Positions 3,532-5,747 of a stretch of 5,747 bases of DNA are shown piece by piece. A model generated the notes under the pieces. That model did no database searches. It was given only the letters and a program-made list of their open reading frames with translations, and had not been told where the DNA came from. Both the position numbers and the translations under genes were made by a program. The stretch is from a bacterium (GTDB taxonomy: Bacteria; Actinomycetota; Acidimicrobiia; Acidimicrobiales; CATQHL01), in contig JAPONU010000368.1 of assembly GCA_026713745.1 (NCBI GenBank), positions 1 through 5,747 of the forward strand, in the 5' to 3' direction. The number at the start of each line of letters is the position of its first letter. Position 1 is the stretch's first letter.

Positions 3532-5747
3532 ATGACGCGGGTATGATAATCCATCTATGGCGCTGATTATTGGCGTTACAGGGCTTGTTGTAGATTAGGA
3601 CACCATTGAGGGCGGTCGCCTCGTCGGTTGCTTGAGAGGCGGGTTGCCAGCACTTGCTGCCTTGTCGTAGCAGGAATTCTTGGACATCAGGTGTGGGTGC
3701 TGGCTCGATTATGACGCGTGAGTATTGGTTGTCGCCATTGCTCAGGCAGTACGCTTGGCGTACTCTGTGTTCGCCTTGTCGGTCGTCGTGAACGCATACG
3801 TCATCGCTGGCCATGTCGTTGGTGTTCTCCGCGAAAATCGTTGGCTTTATGTGGAATTCTCCTAGCAGAGAGGCAGGTGCCTGTATCAGCTGGAACTCTT
3901 GAGTAGAAGACTTCTTGCAGATTTGTTGGGCGACCTGTTCACCAGCGAGCGATAAGGCGCTCTCCGACGTGTCTGTGATCGTGAGACACTTCCCGGTCTT
4001 CACGTTCCTCAACCGTACCTTCAGCAACTCGGCTTCAGCACCACCAAGAGCAACTACAGCCTCATAATATAGCTGAGCCAAGCTAATACAGGTGCCTGGC
4101 AATAGCTCAGCAGAATAACCACTGCAGTGTGATCTCAATAGGACTAGGAAAATATAGTCACATGTACTAACTCTCACCGTCTGGTCGAGTCCTGCGCGGA
4201 TGAGATCGTAGCAATAGTCATGTGCTCTGCACGGTATCCGAAAATCGTATCCGAACGGCCTATCAGGTGCGTTGCTGCAGTCACCAAGTGCCTTTACGAT
4301 TACCTTTCCGTGGTTAGCTTGGAGATGAGCTTCGTAACCCCATTCTGGAGTGTAGTCGTTGGCTGGCCGCGCTTGAAAAAGGGATATGGGCGGACAGCTC
4401 GCCTTATCGGGCTTGCCTGCACTGAGATATCCATAGGCGTTTTCCACAGGCCAGTATGCGGTACAGTAGAGACTACTATAGGTGCTTCCACTCCGGTCGG
4501 TATCGGATGGTGTCGGCGGCTGACAGTAGCCGGTAGTTGTGCGTTCGTCGGGGCAGGATGTGGGGCGGCAGCCGTTGTGGGTGGTGTTGTATGTTTCGCC
4601 TGTGCCGCATTCGGGTAGGCACCAGGCGTTGACGGCGCGTTTGGTGCCGGTGGGGCATGTGGTTGGGCGGCAGCCGTTGTCGTTGTTGGCGTCGTCGCGG
4701 TAGGTGGGCCAGTATACGTGTCCGTTGGGGCAGTTAGGTATGCATGGTTGTTTGCTGTGGGCGGGGACTCGGGAGTATGTGTAGCCGGAGTCACAGGCGG
4801 GGCGCGGGTAGCCGGTCGCGTAGCTGCCCCAGGTGGTGCCGTTCTTGTTGGTGGCGCCGACTTGGACGTCGTAGATGGTGCCGTTGGTGAGGCCGCGGAT
4901 TGTGCGGGTCCATGTTCTGATTCCGGCGGTGCGCTCGACCTCGCGGGTCAGGCCCGCCGGGGCGGGGAGCCAGTCCGGCGATGGGTACGTCCTGTATTGG
5001 AGTTGGTAGCCGGTGATGGATGAGCCGCCGTCGGTGCGTGGTTCCTGCCAGGTGACGGTCAGGGTCCGGTCGCCGGGTTCGAGTTCGATGTTCCGGGGCT
5101 CGCCCGGCGGGCGGGCCGGGACGATCGTCGTGGTTGTGGTCGTCGTGGTCGTGGTGGTGGTCGTCGTGGTCGTGGTTGTGCCGATTGTTGTTGTCGTGGT
5201 GGGTGGGGGGTGGCATTCGCCGTCGCGCAGGTCAGGGGTGTTGTCGGGGCACAGGGGCGTGTGGGTGCGGGTGCGCCGGCAGATGTCGTCGACGAGTTCC
5301 CATCTGGTGGCGGTGGTGTCGCTGGTGTCGGTGTCGCAGGATTTGGTGGTGGGTTGGTGGGTGTAGCAGCGCCCCCCGATCGGGGTGCCGGTGCCGCAGG
5401 TGTGTATGGTGGTGGGTTCGTCGTAGCGGGTCCCGGGGACGGCGCGTTCACAGTTGATCCCCCGGGACGTCCAGTCCTCGGGGCAGCGATACTTCAGGGT
5501 GCCGCGGCGGGTCACGTCGTCGGTGACGGTGCGTTCGCAGGTCGCGCCGTTGGGGGTCCAGTCGTCGCTGGGACAGTTGTAGGTCAGGGTGCCGCGGCGG
5601 TCCACGGTGACGGTGATGGTGCGTTCGCAGGTCGCGCCGCTGGGGTTCCAGCCCGCCTTGCACCGGTACCTCAGGGTGCCGTAGCGGGTGACGGTCCCGG
5701 CGGGATAGTCGCGGCTGCAGGTGCTGCCGCTGCGGGTCCAGCCCGCC
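3530..5747 (-). CDS. Large secreted multidomain protein: Cys-rich repeats, FnIII, phospholipase A2-like and ricin-like domains (5' partial)
   Basis: The frame is open from the right edge to a TAG at 3530-3532, giving 738 visible residues; the start and signal peptide lie outside. The GTG at 5605 is an internal Val, because the repeat pattern continues upstream. Domains in order: (1) about four Cys-containing repeats of about 29-30 residues (5747-5390) and a further Cys-rich stretch; (2) a Thr linker with 18 consecutive Thr (5126-5179); (3) a fibronectin type III domain (about 5119-4797); (4) a second Cys-rich region with GCRPTTCP and GCRPTSCP (about 4795-4510); (5) a phospholipase A2-like domain (about 4400-4040) with GDCSNAPDRPFGYDF, PCRAHDYCYD (His codon 4220-4222, Asp 4217-4219) and the later STCDYIFLVLLRSHC; (6) a ricin-like beta-trefoil (about 4035-3533) with VRLRNVKTGKCL and ending NNQRHRW. 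The domain set predicts an extracellular lipid-hydrolysing, glycan-binding protein. The catalytic dyad is intact; Ca-site assignment is uncertain. GC falls sharply over domains 5-6 (45-50% in 60-bp samples). Confidence 0.88.
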   Translation of the reverse strand, partial: AGWTRSGSTCSRDYPAGTVTRYGTLRYRCKAGWNPSGATCERTITVTVDRRGTLTYNCPSDDWTPNGATCERTVTDDVTRRGTLKYRCPEDWTSRGINCERAVPGTRYDEPTTIHTCGTGTPIGGRCYTHQPTTKSCDTDTSDTTATRWELVDDICRRTRTHTPLCPDNTPDLRDGECHPPPTTTTTIGTTTTTTTTTTTTTTTTTTIVPARPPGEPRNIELEPGDRTLTVTWQEPRTDGGSSITGYQLQYRTYPSPDWLPAPAGLTREVERTAGIRTWTRTIRGLTNGTIYDVQVGATNKNGTTWGSYATGYPRPACDSGYTYSRVPAHSKQPCIPNCPNGHVYWPTYRDDANNDNGCRPTTCPTGTKRAVNAWCLPECGTGETYNTTHNGCRPTSCPDERTTTGYCQPPTPSDTDRSGSTYSSLYCTAYWPVENAYGYLSAGKPDKASCPPISLFQARPANDYTPEWGYEAHLQANHGKVIVKALGDCSNAPDRPFGYDFRIPCRAHDYCYDLIRAGLDQTVRVSTCDYIFLVLLRSHCSGYSAELLPGTCISLAQLYYEAVVALGGAEAELLKVRLRNVKTGKCLTITDTSESALSLAGEQVAQQICKKSSTQEFQLIQAPASLLGEFHIKPTIFAENTNDMASDDVCVHDDRQGEHRVRQAYCLSNGDNQYSRVIIEPAPTPDVQEFLLRQGSKCWQPASQATDEATALNGVLIYNKPCNANNQRHRWIIIPAS
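5126..5200 (-). repeat. Poly-threonine linker tract
   Basis: The minus strand encodes 18 consecutive Thr (5126-5179), then Gly-Ile equivalents and five more Thr (5186-5200), followed by Pro. The 18 codons are a mix of 8 ACG, 8 ACC and 2 ACA, so this is not a clean trinucleotide array. Such tracts are usually extended, O-glycosylated spacers between extracellular domains. The same DNA reads as long Val- and Trp-rich frames on the plus strand, which are artefacts. Confidence 0.85.
5390..5747 (-). repeat. Tandem Cys-rich coding repeats, about 87-90 bp
   Basis: Repeats are visible at DNA level: on the plus strand CAGGGTGCCG recurs at 5495, 5585 and 5672, periods of 90 and 87 bp. Each unit is followed by GCGTTCGCAGGT or a variant. 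The protein unit is W..(S/N)G..C.R, a short variable run, then (R/Y)GTL.Y.C. A fourth, degenerate unit (DWTSRGINCERAV, ending HTC) extends to about 5390. The array continues past the window edge. The two Cys per unit suggest small disulfide-bonded modules; I do not recognise the family. Confidence 0.75.

Noticed and set aside
2316..3554. Upstream ATG start at 3554 for the lipoprotein
   Set aside because: It would overlap the preceding gene, put 13 residues before the signal peptide and ignore the good ribosome binding site for 3515.
5013..5457. Val-rich and Trp-rich plus-strand frames
   Set aside because: They are reverse readings of the Thr codons and Cys repeats of the large secreted protein.

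Overview
The window is high-GC bacterial DNA, mostly about 65-75% GC, with strong G/C at third codon positions and GTG starts. It looks actinobacterial. The Thr-rich extracellular linkers, fibronectin type III (FnIII) modules and a pilin-like N-terminus with the core GLTSLEW would fit an Acidimicrobiia-type genome, but that placement is inference.

Left part (1-1216, + strand): the 3' end of an unidentified gene runs into a Phd/YefM-RelE toxin-antitoxin pair. The toxin appears to carry a one-base frameshift just before its natural stop. The lost ending, YRRL-stop, is still readable in the -1 frame, and the current frame adds about 38 unrelated residues. Immediately downstream is a 63-bp cluster of three related palindromic GATAATCC units. 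It abuts the remnant of a second toxin, a PIN-domain (VapC-like) protein without its N-terminus. This part reads as a toxin-antitoxin graveyard with a palindromic element at a breakpoint.

Middle (1217-1413): a short spacer between converging genes, with no clear gene or terminator.

Right part (1414-5747, - strand): three genes read right to left, all predicted to be exported. First comes a large multidomain protein, open at the window edge. Its order is Cys-rich tandem repeats, Thr-only linker, FnIII domain, second Cys-rich region, phospholipase A2-like domain with an intact His-Asp dyad, and ricin-like beta-trefoil. After a 13-bp gap comes a lipoprotein with a novel middle domain, a Thr-rich linker and a C-terminal FnIII domain. 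Last is a type IV pilin-like protein with a class III signal sequence and an ectodomain made of two repeats, each with a Cys pair about 51 residues apart. The close packing suggests an operon, although the gap before the pilin gene is longer and holds three direct repeats.

The most interesting reading is a cell-surface or secreted effector locus: a phospholipase/lectin protein made with a lipoprotein and a pilin-like partner. GC content falls to about 45-60% over the unique domains of the first two proteins and rises to about 68-75% over their repeat, linker and FnIII parts. This suggests that effector domains were swapped into conserved surface-display scaffolds. Functional coupling is inferred; no export machinery lies in the window.
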